Source of the DNA: Mucilaginibacter sp. 14171R-50
GTDB taxonomy: Bacteria; Bacteroidota; Bacteroidia; Sphingobacteriales; Sphingobacteriaceae
DNA: 64,000 nucleotides
Reading direction: 5' to 3'
Assembly (NCBI RefSeq): GCF_010093045.1
Contig: NZ_CP048115.1
Coordinates: 3,534,001 to 3,598,000, forward strand
The notes beneath the pieces were generated by a model that ran no database searches, was not told the DNA's origin, and saw only the letters and a program-made list of their open reading frames with translations. The translations under genes and the position numbers were made by a program. Each line of letters begins with the position of its first letter. Within the stretch, counting starts at the first letter, position 1. Positions 36,414 to 45,905 of this stretch are shown here, one piece after another.

Positions 36414-37370
36414 ATGTCACAAGATATTGAACACGTAAAATGCCTTATTATAGGGTCGGGCCCGGCGGGTTATACCGCAGCTATTTATGCTTCGCGTGCC
36501 GACCTTCGCCCTGTTATGTACACCGGTATGCTTGCCGGCGGGCAGCTTACCCAAACCACCGAGGTAGAGAACTTTCCGGGATATCCTGACGGCATAATGG
36601 GCCCCGAAATGATGGAAGATTTTCGTAAACAGGCCGAACGCCTGGGTACTGACATCCGTTTTGGATATGTAAGTTCAGTTGATTTTTCGTCATTGCCGCA
36701 TAAAGTGACGGTGGACGAAAGTAAAACCATCCTGGCCGATACCGTTATTATATCTACCGGTGCATCGGCAAAGTGGCTGGGTTTAGAGTCTGAACAAAAG
36801 TACAGCGGTTTTGGGGTATCGGCCTGCGCCGTTTGCGACGGTTTTTTCTTTAAAGGACAGGACGTAGCTATTGTAGGTGCGGGGGATACCGCTGCAGAAG
36901 AAGCAACTTATCTGGCTAAACTTTGCCGCAAGGTATACATGATCGTTCGCCGCGACGAGTTCCGTGCTTCAAAAGCGATGGTGCACCGCGTTTTGAATAC
37001 GCCAAATATTGAAGTATTATACAACACCGAAACTATTGAGATATTGGGCGACGGCCAAAGCGTTAACGCGGTTAAGGTTTGCAATAATCAAACAAATGAA
37101 GACAGGACACTGGATGTTACCGGTTTTTTTGTTGCCATAGGCCACAAACCAAATACCGATATCTTTCGCGGGGTTATAAATATGGATGAAACGGGTTACA
37201 TTATCACCCGCCCCGGATCAACCGAAACAAACGTTGAGGGTGTGTTTTGCTGCGGCGACGCGCAAGATCATATCTACCGCCAGGCAGTTACTGCCGCCGG
37301 CACCGGTTGCATGGCAGCTATAGATGCCGAGCGTTATCTGGCTGCTAAAGAGCATGTTGTGACGGCATAA
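36414..37370 (+). CDS. trxB: Thioredoxin-disulfide reductase
   Basis: 318 residues from ATG 36414; the longer frame contains the probable promoter. FAD fold LIIGSGPAGYTAAIYASRA, redox centre CAVCDG (Cys138 and Cys141), NADPH fold VAIVGAGDTAAEEA, and the C-terminal FAD motif GVFCCGDAQDHIYRQAVTAAGTGCMAA. Passes electrons from NADPH to thioredoxin. The stop is immediately followed by word-repeat element D. Confidence 0.96.
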   Translation: MSQDIEHVKCLIIGSGPAGYTAAIYASRADLRPVMYTGMLAGGQLTQTTEVENFPGYPDGIMGPEMMEDFRKQAERLGTDIRFGYVSSVDFSSLPHKVTVDESKTILADTVIISTGASAKWLGLESEQKYSGFGVSACAVCDGFFFKGQDVAIVGAGDTAAEEATYLAKLCRKVYMIVRRDEFRASKAMVHRVLNTPNIEVLYNTETIEILGDGQSVNAVKVCNNQTNEDRTLDVTGFFVAIGHKPNTDIFRGVINMDETGYIITRPGSTETNVEGVFCCGDAQDHIYRQAVTAAGTGCMAAIDAERYLAAKEHVVTA

Positions 37371-37460
37371 TTAGTAATTAGAGGGTAGTTAATTAGAGAT
37401 TAGACTGAGTGGTTGCCTCATATTAACTAATCTCTGATCTCCAGCCTCTGATCTCTTCAT
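37371..37460. repeat. Word-repeat hairpin D (7-base words, TTAGAGA/TCAGAGA type)
   Basis: Left arm from 37371: AATTAGT, AATTAGA, then GTAGTTAATTAGAGATTAGA. Right arm (about 37417-37459) on the other strand: GAAGAGA, TCAGAGG, CTGGAGA, TCAGAGA, TTAGTTAA. Starts with the first base after the trxB stop. Related to element C. Confidence 0.75.
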
Positions 37461-37470
37461 AAAAAAATTT

Positions 37471-37507
37471 AAAAAGCCGCGTTCCTGATAAGGATGCGGC
37501 TTTTTTG
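37471..37507 (+). terminator. Terminator of trxB
   Basis: AAAAAGCCGC (37471-37480) pairs with GCGGCTTTTTT (37497-37507) around a 16-base loop that can pair further (TTCCT/AGGA). Confidence 0.85.
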
Positions 37508-37601
37508 TTTCTGTTTGTGTAATTTTTAGGTTATTATGGTGCATTATTTTTAAATAATGTTAAATTACGACCTCATTTATACACCTGTTTCCGTTTTTCT
37601 T

Positions 37602-39917
37602 ATGAATAAAAAGATATCTGCATTACTGCTTGCATTTTTGATGTCCTCAACAGTTATTGTTAACGCCCAGGACAATGACCCATACGCAGGAATTATCCCT
37701 GCACCGGTATCGGTGAAAAAAGCCTCCGGCGAATTTATTTTGAGCCAGGAGACCATTATACAAGCCGATACGCCAAACAATAAAGCTGTGCAGTTCTTCT
37801 CGGCCTATTTAGCCGATCATATGGCTTATAACAAGCAGGTAGCTTTACGAAACGCACGGGTTAGCACAACCAGCATATATTTAACATCAACAGGTACAGA
37901 AAACCTGCCCGCCGAAGGCTACCGCTTAACAATTACCCCGCAGCAAATAACAGTTGCGGGCAAAGGCGCCGGACTATTTTACGGTATACAAACATTAATA
38001 CAATTAATACCGCTTGAGCGGGGCGCTACGGCAAAATTGCCCGCCGTAACCATCGAAGATTACCCCCGCTTTGGCTACAGGGGCATGATGCTTGATGTAT
38101 GCCGCCATTTTTTCTCAGTAGAGTTTGTCAAGAAATATATCGACCTGATGGCCGCTTATAAACTAAACACTTTTCACTGGCATTTAACGGACGACCAGGG
38201 ATGGCGCATCGAGATCAAAAAATATCCGAAGCTAACTACTGTTGGCAGCACCCGCGAGGAAAGCGTCATAGGTAACTACCGCGACCGCACACCGCTGCAG
38301 TATGATGGAGTACCGGTATCGGGTTTCTACACACAAGATCAGATACGCGATGTAATAAAATATGCTGCCGATCGCTATATTACCATTGTGCCCGAAATTG
38401 AAATGCCCGGCCATGCCCTGGCGGCATTGTCGGCTTACCCCGAGTTAAGCTGCGATCCCCGCATCAAGTATGAGGTTACAGGTAAATGGGGAGTATTTAA
38501 CAACATCTATTGCCCTTCCGAAAAAACCTTTAGCTTCTTGCAGGATGTATTGACCGAGGTAATAGATCTGTTTCCAAGCAAATACATCCACATTGGCGGC
38601 GACGAAGCGCCCAAAGATGTTTGGAAACAGTCGAAATTTTGCCAGGATCTGATAAAACGCCTTAAATTAAAAGATGAACATGGTTTGCAAAGCTACTTCA
38701 TCCAACGGATGGAAAAGTTTGTGAACAGTAAAGGCCGCAGCATTATAGGATGGGACGAAATATTGGAAGGCGGCCTTGCACCAAATGCTACTGTAATGAG
38801 CTGGCGTGGCGAAGAGGGTGGTATAGAGGCTGCCAAACAACATCATGATGTGATCATGACGCCGAGCAGTCAGGGCCTTTACCTGGATCATGCACAAGGC
38901 AAATTAAACCAGGAACCTGTAGGTATAGGCGGCAATGCACCCATAAGTAAAACTTACGCGTATAACCCCACACCTGCAGCACTAACCCCTGACCAGCAAA
39001 AGTACATAAAAGGTGTACAAGCCAACCTCTGGACAGAGTATATAACCACCGACTCGAAAGTAGAATATATGCTGTTGCCGCGCATGCTGGCCTTATCTGA
39101 AGTGGCATGGACACCTGTAGCGAACAAAAACTTTAAGGATTTTTCGGAAACGCGCTTGCCTGACCATTTAGCACGTTTTGATAAAGAAGGGTATAATTAC
39201 CGGGTACCTGCTGCCATTGGCGCTGTTGATACTGTAATGATAGGTTCTTCCATGACGGTTAACCTTAAATCGCCGGTAACGGGTGCCAAAGTATATTATA
39301 CTATTGATGGCTACACCCCAAGGGAAACCGAATTGTTATATACCAGGCCAATGACGTACCCGATACCGCCTGATGAATACCGCGACCTGAAAACCATTGT
39401 AATAACGCCGTCCGGTAAGCGCAGCGTAGTTACCGCGGCCAAGATGTTTAACAAGGCACCGTTGGCACCTGTACAATACACAGGTAATACGCCTGGCTTA
39501 AAGTACCAGGCATCGGCGGGCACCTATGTAAATACTACTCAAATCAATCCCGCTGCCGTAATTGACACAGGTATAGCCAAAAGCTTCAGCACAGCGCTAA
39601 GCGCCTTCAAAAAGGCGTTCAATAAATATGGCGTAGTATTTTACGGGTATATTAAGGCCGACGTAGATGGTACCTACAATTTTTCAACCCAGTCATCAAA
39701 TGGTTCCGTTTTACTGATCGATGACGTGCCTATTGTTGATAATGACGGCCGTACTGGTACGGTTGAGCAACAGGGCGCTATACCATTGTTAAAAGGCTAT
39801 CACAAGATCACTATCAAATATGTAGATGCCAATTCATCGGGTAGCGGATTGCGCGTTTACATGACCATCCCGGGTAAGCCAAAAGGTGAGATATCACCGG
39901 ATATGATGTATAATTAA
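37602..39917 (+). CDS. Exported beta-N-acetylhexosaminidase (GH20) with PA14-like tail
   Basis: 771 residues from ATG 37602, which starts the signal peptide NKKISALLLAFLMSSTVIVNAQ. Order: GH20b domain (about 28-150), GH20 barrel (about 155-500) with FHWHLTDDQGWRIEI, IPEIEMPGHALAAL and the catalytic pair in HIGGDEAPKDVW (Asp334-Glu335), a chitobiase-like C-terminal domain (GAKVYYTIDGYTPRE) and a PA14-like beta domain (YNFSTQSSNGSVLLIDD). Removes terminal GlcNAc/GalNAc from chitooligosaccharides, murein or glycoproteins using substrate-assisted catalysis. Confidence 0.94.
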   Translation: MNKKISALLLAFLMSSTVIVNAQDNDPYAGIIPAPVSVKKASGEFILSQETIIQADTPNNKAVQFFSAYLADHMAYNKQVALRNARVSTTSIYLTSTGTENLPAEGYRLTITPQQITVAGKGAGLFYGIQTLIQLIPLERGATAKLPAVTIEDYPRFGYRGMMLDVCRHFFSVEFVKKYIDLMAAYKLNTFHWHLTDDQGWRIEIKKYPKLTTVGSTREESVIGNYRDRTPLQYDGVPVSGFYTQDQIRDVIKYAADRYITIVPEIEMPGHALAALSAYPELSCDPRIKYEVTGKWGVFNNIYCPSEKTFSFLQDVLTEVIDLFPSKYIHIGGDEAPKDVWKQSKFCQDLIKRLKLKDEHGLQSYFIQRMEKFVNSKGRSIIGWDEILEGGLAPNATVMSWRGEEGGIEAAKQHHDVIMTPSSQGLYLDHAQGKLNQEPVGIGGNAPISKTYAYNPTPAALTPDQQKYIKGVQANLWTEYITTDSKVEYMLLPRMLALSEVAWTPVANKNFKDFSETRLPDHLARFDKEGYNYRVPAAIGAVDTVMIGSSMTVNLKSPVTGAKVYYTIDGYTPRETELLYTRPMTYPIPPDEYRDLKTIVITPSGKRSVVTAAKMFNKAPLAPVQYTGNTPGLKYQASAGTYVNTTQINPAAVIDTGIAKSFSTALSAFKKAFNKYGVVFYGYIKADVDGTYNFSTQSSNGSVLLIDDVPIVDNDGRTGTVEQQGAIPLLKGYHKITIKYVDANSSGSGLRVYMTIPGKPKGEISPDMMYN

Positions 39918-39933
39918 TAGCTATATTCACTGT

Positions 39934-40674
39934 ATGAATTTTAGGAACTATTTATTCATATCAGCAGTTTGCGTAATTGCGGCCTGCGGAGGCGACGATA
40001 AAACGCCTGTTAAAAGTGCGCCTGTGGCGGCAAAGCCTGCTGTTATGGCACCGTTTCGTTTCCATAAGGCAATTGAAGTGTCGCCCGGGCAAACATACGA
40101 TGTATTGAGCTGGGGCAGAGGGTCATCGCAAATCGGGGCGTTTGCTATTTTGCATTCCGATTCATCAGGTATGAAGTACACCACTACCACGGGCGACCTT
40201 GACGGCGAAATTACTGACGTATATAATGCTGATATGGATGTTGACGGCAACCCCGAGATACTTATACAGGCTAAAGGGAAGGATACGGTGAATTACGCTA
40301 AGATCTATGCTTTTGAGTTTAATAATAATGATGCTCACAAACTCGATTTTCCGAAGCTGACCAACACGCAGCGTAAGGGGTACCGGGGTAACGACAACTT
40401 TTATATACGGGAAGGCAAACTGATCCGCGAGTTCCCGGTACATGATGGCAATAGTGCATCAGCAAAACCAACCGGCGCAAAACGGCAGTTGGAGTATAGT
40501 TTGCGAAGCAACAATTTTACGGTAAAACAGCTTAGTACGGATTCCGCTACGGCAGATAATGATAAACAGGTTGTTGTAAAACAACCCGAACCCGAGAAGA
40601 AGCAATCGGTTAGCAAATCAAAAAAACGTAAGCACACCGAACCTAAAAAGAAACGCCGCAGACACAGAGGATAG
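39934..40674 (+). CDS. Lipoprotein with basic C-terminal tail, lysozyme-inhibitor-like core (tentative)
   Basis: 246 residues; lipobox VIAAC, mature protein starts CGGDDK. The middle (about 125-190) with YRGNDNFYIREGKLIREFPVH and PTGAKRQLEYSL reminds me of PliI-type periplasmic lysozyme inhibitors (NANPTGGTRQ...Y pattern), but this is by eye. The last 35 residues are extremely Lys/Arg-rich (KKRKHTEPKKKRRRHRG), which could bind lipopolysaccharide, murein or nucleic acid. It starts 16 bases after the GH20 gene, suggesting co-transcription. Confidence 0.65.
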   Translation: MNFRNYLFISAVCVIAACGGDDKTPVKSAPVAAKPAVMAPFRFHKAIEVSPGQTYDVLSWGRGSSQIGAFAILHSDSSGMKYTTTTGDLDGEITDVYNADMDVDGNPEILIQAKGKDTVNYAKIYAFEFNNNDAHKLDFPKLTNTQRKGYRGNDNFYIREGKLIREFPVHDGNSASAKPTGAKRQLEYSLRSNNFTVKQLSTDSATADNDKQVVVKQPEPEKKQSVSKSKKRKHTEPKKKRRRHRG

Positions 40675-40687
40675 GCAAATATGGTAC

Positions 40688-40729
40688 AACAGGTGGTTTT
40701 AGCTGTAATTACTAAGCCACCTGTTTTAT
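40688..40729 (+). terminator. Terminator after the lipoprotein gene
   Basis: AACAGGTGG...TTTAG pairs with CTAAGCCACCTGTTTT (stem of about 13 bp with a small mismatch), then TTATTT. Confidence 0.7.
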
Positions 40730-40738
40730 TTACGACTG

Positions 40739-41026
40739 ATGATATTAGAGGAATTTTTATACAGGCTTAAGTTTGAATATTACAACCTGGGAATGCTTAC
40801 TGCCGATACGTATTATCAGCGTCTTTCAAATTTATTTGTTGTATTGGAACTGGATGGCGATAACCTTAATAAAGAACATGACCTGGGATTAGACACCGTT
40901 CTTGATAAATTGAACGATATCAACGAAGAAGACCTGGAAAAAGGTCTTTCACCAGAAGATCTTGCCGTCCTAGTCAAGACGGTGAAAACAGGCCTGGCGC
41001 TTCTGATAAACCGGTTGGAGGAGTAG
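40739..41026 (+). CDS. Small acidic helical protein of unknown function
   Basis: 95 residues, Leu/Glu/Asp-rich, predicted mostly helical (EEFLYRLKFEYYNLGML, NEEDLEKGLSPEDLAVLVKTVKTGLALLINRLEE). No family recognised. Its 3' end overlaps the convergent DUF72 gene by 53 bases; both frames look genuine, so this is a tail-to-tail overlap. Confidence 0.55.
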   Translation: MILEEFLYRLKFEYYNLGMLTADTYYQRLSNLFVVLELDGDNLNKEHDLGLDTVLDKLNDINEEDLEKGLSPEDLAVLVKTVKTGLALLINRLEE

Positions 41027-41747
41027 GTAAGCCAACTATTTCCATCATTTCTTTAGCGTTATAAATGGCGTGTGTTTCAACATCGTTGTTAAAATAAAAC
41101 CAGGCCTCTTTTACGCTATTATTCGGCTTAATTTTATCTACAACTTTTTGCAAATAAGCTTTGGAGTAACGCGACCGGTACAGATCGGGTACACCATGAA
41201 ACCGGTGATAGATAACCGGTGTATTCTGTACCACATCATCCGGCAATAACGGGTGGCTCATGCCACAAAAAGTAATATTGTGGTCGGCCAGTTTTTTGTA
41301 GATATCATCGCGCCACCAGCTTATATGTCTCGGCTCTAAAACGTTGTTAAAGGCCGGGTTAAGCGCATTCAATATCTTCTCAAGCTTCTCATCAGTGTAG
41401 TTATAATTTGGCGGTATTTGAAAAAGTACCGGCCCAAGTTTATCCTGCAGCCCATCACTTATCGTGTTATAAAAGCTGGAAAGCAGATCAACCGTGTCAT
41501 TAAACTTTTTATAATGTGTAATAGCCCGTGGCGCCTTCACCGCGAATCGAAAATCCGCCGGGCTTTTATGATACCAATTCTGCAGAAATGATAGCTGAGG
41601 AAAACGGTAAAAAGTAACATTTAGTTCCAGGGTGCTAAAATGCTGGCAGTAAAAATCAAACCACTTGGTCATGGCCAGTTTTTGAGGGTAAAAGGTACCA
41701 CGCCAATGCTTGTAATGAAAGCCCGAACAACCGATATGCCAATCCAT
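40974..41747 (-). CDS. DUF72 domain protein (TIM-barrel)
   Basis: 257 residues from ATG 41747, which gives the family start MDWHIGCSGFHYKHWRGTFYP. Further DUF72 marks: LELNVTFYRFP, FRFAVKAPRAITH, GPVLFQIPPNY, and YHRFHGVP. Cytosolic TIM-barrel family, YecE in E. coli, whose function is not established. The C-terminus (PTGLSEAPGLFSPS) is coded in the region overlapping the upstream small gene. Confidence 0.9.
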   Translation of the reverse strand: MDWHIGCSGFHYKHWRGTFYPQKLAMTKWFDFYCQHFSTLELNVTFYRFPQLSFLQNWYHKSPADFRFAVKAPRAITHYKKFNDTVDLLSSFYNTISDGLQDKLGPVLFQIPPNYNYTDEKLEKILNALNPAFNNVLEPRHISWWRDDIYKKLADHNITFCGMSHPLLPDDVVQNTPVIYHRFHGVPDLYRSRYSKAYLQKVVDKIKPNNSVKEAWFYFNNDVETHAIYNAKEMMEIVGLPTPPTGLSEAPGLFSPS

Positions 41748-41795
41748 GATAATATAAAAGTCGGGCAAGCGCTTTTGTTTGCAAGGCAATTTGAT

Positions 41796-41830
41796 TTTGC
41801 GTCGCAGCTTAAAATCTGCTCATAAATTTG
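41796..41830 (+). promoter_or_regulatory. Candidate promoter of the BatA-like gene
   Basis: -33 TTTG at 41796-41799 and a perfect -7 TAAATTTG at 41823-41830; the 23-base spacing is a little long. The start codon is 34 bases later. Confidence 0.5.
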
Positions 41831-41864
41831 CAAATTTGTAATATACCCAATAGGCATAGCATTA

Positions 41865-43922
41865 ATGCATTTTTTATATCCCGCTTTTTTATTTGCACTG
41901 TTAACACTGGCTATTCCAATTATTGTTCACCTGTTTAATTTCAGGCGCTACAAAAAGGTACTGTTTAGCAATGTACAGTTCTTAAAAGAGGTGCAGGAAC
42001 AGCAGGCAAGCCGGCGTAATTTAAAAGAGCGTTTGATCTTAGCTTCGCGATTACTGGCGTTATTATTTTTAGTACTTGCTTTTGCAAGACCTTATATGGC
42101 CGGTAAAAGCCAGGGCAACCCGGGCAAACAGCAGGCAGTAAGTGTATTTGTGGATAATTCGAGCTCTATGCAAACCCTAAACCGCGAGGGTACATTACTT
42201 GACGAGGCTAAGCAAAAAGCTAAACAAATTGCCGCGGCCTATTCCATCAATGACCGGTTTCAGCTGCTCACCCAGGATTTTGAAGGCAAGCACCAGCGCA
42301 TGCTTAACCGCACGGAGTTTAATGATGCTGTGGATGCTGTAAAAATAAGTCCGCGAAGCAGGGATATGAACCAAATAGTAGCAAGACAGCAAAGTTTGCT
42401 GAATATGCAGGCAAGCGCGCCAAAACATAGTTATATCATCTCCGATTTTCAAAAGAATATCAAGGGCTCATCAGGTGGTGTAAATCCCGGGTACCCGGTA
42501 AGCCTTGTGCAACTTAAGGCGAATGCATTGCCAAATGTGGCCGTTGATTCTGTATGGATGTTGAGTGCTACACATCGTCCGAACGAAAGCGAAAAAATAG
42601 TGGTAAGATTAAAAAACTACGCCGATAAATCCGCCGAAAAAATACCGCTTAGGCTATTGATCAATGGTGTGCAAAAAGCTATCGGCAGTTTTACTATTGG
42701 CGCGCGTTCATCACAAAACGATACACTGTCATTTTCAGGCCTGCAGGGCGGATGGCAGCGTGGAGAGATACAATTACAGGACAACCCTGTTACTTTTGAT
42801 AATAAGTTCTATTTTACCTTTAAGATTAACTACAAACTGCCCGTACTGCTTATCAATGGCGGTACACCTAATAAATATTTAAGAGCATTATTTGCTGCGG
42901 ACGCTTTTTTTGAGCCAAAAGAGTTTATTGACGGGAATGTAGATTATGCCGGTTTAAACGCCTGGCCGCTTATTGTTGTAAGCGACATAAAAATCGTATC
43001 CGCCGGTTTGGCACAACAACTAAAAACTTATGTGAGTAAGGGTGGTACGCTACTTGTATTTCCGTCTGCTGATGCGGATATCAGCAGTTACAAAGCTTTT
43101 TTACAACCAATGCATGCGGCATATCCTGAAGTGTTAAAAACAGAGGCTGCAAAAGTATCGGCCCTTAACCTGCACAATGTGGTTTTTAAAAGCATATTTG
43201 AATCCATACCCAACAACCCCGATCTGCCTGTAGTAAAAAAGTATTATAATTTGAATGCAGGCCGTGCTCCCGGCGAATACCTGATGAGGATGCAGGCGGG
43301 CCAAACATTTTGGCAGGGTTCAGCCTTTGCTAAAGGCAGGGTGTATGTTGCTGCCGTGGCGTTAAACGAAGATTTTAGCAACCTGCCTGTTCATGCATTG
43401 TTTGTGCCTGTAATGTTCAGAATAGCCCTGCTAAGCGGACACGATCAGCCATTGTTTTATACTTTAGGAAGTATCGACCCGATAGAAACAGTTCCGTTAC
43501 AATCAACAGAAAAACAGATGGTAAAGCTGGTCAAAGGCAATGAAACCATCATTCCCGATGTTAGGCAGCAGGAGGGAAGCACAATGCTTTACTTTCCCGA
43601 ACAACTTGCAGAGACCGGAACTTATGAGCTGAGAAAGCAGGATAGCACCGCAGCAGTTTTGGCATTTAATGATAACCGTACAGAATCTGATCTATCGTAC
43701 CTAACCAAAGCCGGTTTGGAAAATTTACTCCCTAAAAATGCAGTTCTTTTAAGCGGCAATAAATTAAATGCGGAGAGTATTGCCGGCGTTGCAAATTCAG
43801 GGCTTCAATTATGGAAACTTTGTATAATTTTGGCCCTGGTATTTCTGGCCGCCGAAACTTTACTTATAAGGTATTATAAAACCAACAAAACAAACATTTG
43901 GCAAACACGGGATACCAACTAA
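41865..43922 (+). CDS. BatA-domain membrane protein with VWA-like region
   Basis: 685 residues. N-terminal double-membrane-span BatA region (FLYPAFLFALLTLAIPIIVHLFNFRRYKKVLFSNVQFL, spans at about 6-24 and 59-77), then a von Willebrand A-like domain with VFVDNSSSM (metal-dependent adhesion site DxSxS), a long beta-rich periplasmic region, and a last membrane span near 655-675. Typical of Bacteroidota proteins linked to aerotolerance operons, though the Bat operon itself is not here. Followed 21 bases later by the dihydroorotase homologue. Confidence 0.88.
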   Translation: MHFLYPAFLFALLTLAIPIIVHLFNFRRYKKVLFSNVQFLKEVQEQQASRRNLKERLILASRLLALLFLVLAFARPYMAGKSQGNPGKQQAVSVFVDNSSSMQTLNREGTLLDEAKQKAKQIAAAYSINDRFQLLTQDFEGKHQRMLNRTEFNDAVDAVKISPRSRDMNQIVARQQSLLNMQASAPKHSYIISDFQKNIKGSSGGVNPGYPVSLVQLKANALPNVAVDSVWMLSATHRPNESEKIVVRLKNYADKSAEKIPLRLLINGVQKAIGSFTIGARSSQNDTLSFSGLQGGWQRGEIQLQDNPVTFDNKFYFTFKINYKLPVLLINGGTPNKYLRALFAADAFFEPKEFIDGNVDYAGLNAWPLIVVSDIKIVSAGLAQQLKTYVSKGGTLLVFPSADADISSYKAFLQPMHAAYPEVLKTEAAKVSALNLHNVVFKSIFESIPNNPDLPVVKKYYNLNAGRAPGEYLMRMQAGQTFWQGSAFAKGRVYVAAVALNEDFSNLPVHALFVPVMFRIALLSGHDQPLFYTLGSIDPIETVPLQSTEKQMVKLVKGNETIIPDVRQQEGSTMLYFPEQLAETGTYELRKQDSTAAVLAFNDNRTESDLSYLTKAGLENLLPKNAVLLSGNKLNAESIAGVANSGLQLWKLCIILALVFLAAETLLIRYYKTNKTNIWQTRDTN

Positions 43923-43943
43923 ACCCACCATAAAACAGCGCTA

Positions 43944-45197
43944 ATGAATTTGCTTATCAAATCCGCCACTGTTGTAGATCCAGCCTCGCCCTTTAATAAT
44001 AAGGTTGCTGATATTTTAATTGAAAAAGGCATTATCACAAAAATAGACAAATCAATTGGTGCCGATGTTAAAATCATTGATGCTAAAGGTCAGTATGTTT
44101 CCCCCGGTTTTTTTGACCTTAACTGTAATATTGGAGAGTTGGGTGTTGAAACCAAGGAAGATCTGCAAACCGGTACGGCGGCAGCAGCAGCGGGTGGATT
44201 TACCGGGATAGCTTTAATGCCAAATACTCACCCTCCCGTACATTCAAAAGCCGAAGTGGAATACCTGTTTAACCGAGCCAAGAACAACTTGGTTGATATT
44301 TATCCGCTTGGGGCTATATCTGTCAAGCGAGAGGGCAGGGATATGGCGGAAATGTTTGATATGTTTAAAAGCGGCGCCAGGGCTTTCACAGATGGTAACC
44401 GACCTGTACAGGATGCCGGACTGATGGAGCGTGCCCTTCTTTACGTACAAAACTTTGGCGCAAAGGTTATCTCGTATCCCGAGGACACTTCAATCGCCGG
44501 AAAGGCAAAAGTAAACGAAGGCGTAGTAAGTACCATGCTGGGCATGAAGGGCATCCCGGCACTCGCCGAAGAATTGATGATAGCCCGGGACCTTTATCTT
44601 GCCGAGGACACGAACTCCGCGATACACTTCACAACCATATCTACTCATCATGCCGTAGACCTGATACGCGAGGGGAAGCGCAAGGGTTTGAAAGTTACCT
44701 GCGATGTTGCGGCACATAACCTGGTACTTACCGATGAAGCCTTAATGGGTTTCGATAGCCTGTATAAGGTGAAACCACCACTGCGAACAAAAAGGGACGT
44801 AGATGCCCTGATAGCTGGTTTAGAAGATGGTACTATTGATGCTATTGTAAGCCAGCACACACCCCACGAAATTGAGTTTAAGGACGTAGAGTTTGAGGTG
44901 GCCGAATACGGTATTATCGGATTACAGACAGCGTTTTCGCTGGCCTTAAAGGCCGGCCTGTCCCCGCGACTGATTGTTGAAAAAATGGCTATAAACCCAC
45001 GAACGATATTGAATATTGATGTACCGCAAATTACCGAAGGCGCCAATGCCAATCTGGTGTTGTTTAGTGCAGACGCAGGGTGGGAATACACAAGGGACAA
45101 TAACAGATCGAAAAGTTATAATTCGCCTTTTTTAGGGCAGAACTTAAAGGGGAAAGTATTGTTAACCTGTAATAACAATCAAATCTTTAAAAATTAA
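43944..45197 (+). CDS. Dihydroorotase homologue, probably catalytically inactive
   Basis: 417 residues with the amidohydrolase layout of class I dihydroorotase (SPGFFDLNCNIGELG, GFTGIALMPNTHPPVHSKAEVEYL, VKPPLRTKRDV, NPRTILNID). But the H-x-H zinc motif after SPGFFD is replaced by N-C-N, the usual HxxHxST second His is Thr (IHFTTIST), and the catalytic Asp of DHAPH is Gln (SQHTPHE). So it likely cannot hydrolyse dihydroorotate and resembles the pseudo-dihydroorotases that support aspartate transcarbamoylase. Sits in an operon with the BatA-like protein and two unknown proteins. Confidence 0.85.
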   Translation: MNLLIKSATVVDPASPFNNKVADILIEKGIITKIDKSIGADVKIIDAKGQYVSPGFFDLNCNIGELGVETKEDLQTGTAAAAAGGFTGIALMPNTHPPVHSKAEVEYLFNRAKNNLVDIYPLGAISVKREGRDMAEMFDMFKSGARAFTDGNRPVQDAGLMERALLYVQNFGAKVISYPEDTSIAGKAKVNEGVVSTMLGMKGIPALAEELMIARDLYLAEDTNSAIHFTTISTHHAVDLIREGKRKGLKVTCDVAAHNLVLTDEALMGFDSLYKVKPPLRTKRDVDALIAGLEDGTIDAIVSQHTPHEIEFKDVEFEVAEYGIIGLQTAFSLALKAGLSPRLIVEKMAINPRTILNIDVPQITEGANANLVLFSADAGWEYTRDNNRSKSYNSPFLGQNLKGKVLLTCNNNQIFKN

Positions 45198-45207
45198 ACA
45201 TAACCAC

Positions 45208-45876
45208 ATGACCGACCCAAAAGTAAGATCAGCCGTTATAGGTGCTTTACAGGCGTTTACACAATATGGCGGCTTTGACGCTGCCGCTCTTGAAACCAAA
45301 TTCGAGACCGTATTTTCATCCGATGATGACTTTATGAGCAAAGTAGATGCTTTGGATGCCGTTTTTGATGATGCTCCTCAACTGGAAGAGCTTCGTGAGG
45401 TATTTTTTGATCTGCTGATGATCAACTTTTTTAGCGAGGATGTTAAAAAGCTGGAAGATGACTATCTGGAAACTCCTGAATGGGAAGATATTGAAGAACG
45501 GACGCTTGACAGAGGCACCGAACTGCTGAACTTGTTGTTATACTTAAATGAGTGCGAGGATGAAAATATTGAACCCGAACTGGAAGATTATCTGAAGGAA
45601 TTTTTACTGGTTGATGAAGACGAGTTTCAGGACGAATACCGTATTTACGAACCGGTTATAGCACACCAGGTACTTATTGAAAGCCCTGTAAGCGAGATTA
45701 AAAAGGTAGCACAAACGCTCGCCGAAGATTCGGAAGTGAAAGAATTATTTTACCCGATGATGTGCTTTTTCCAAAACCCGGAAGCTTCTGACAATGATAA
45801 AGGCGCCGTTGCAAATAATGCCATAAATAAACCATTTGATATGGCTGTTTTAGAAATATTGTTTAGCTTTAAATAA
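45208..45876 (+). CDS. Acidic cytosolic protein of unknown function
   Basis: 222 residues, strongly acidic (many E/D runs such as KLEDDYLETPEWEDIEERTLD), helical, no signal or span. No family recognised. Begins 10 bases after the dihydroorotase homologue and ends 29 before the DUF4199 gene, so one operon. Confidence 0.65.
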   Translation: MTDPKVRSAVIGALQAFTQYGGFDAAALETKFETVFSSDDDFMSKVDALDAVFDDAPQLEELREVFFDLLMINFFSEDVKKLEDDYLETPEWEDIEERTLDRGTELLNLLLYLNECEDENIEPELEDYLKEFLLVDEDEFQDEYRIYEPVIAHQVLIESPVSEIKKVAQTLAEDSEVKELFYPMMCFFQNPEASDNDKGAVANNAINKPFDMAVLEILFSFK

Positions 45877-45905
45877 ATTAAATTTTAAACCCTATCAAAT
45901 TGATT

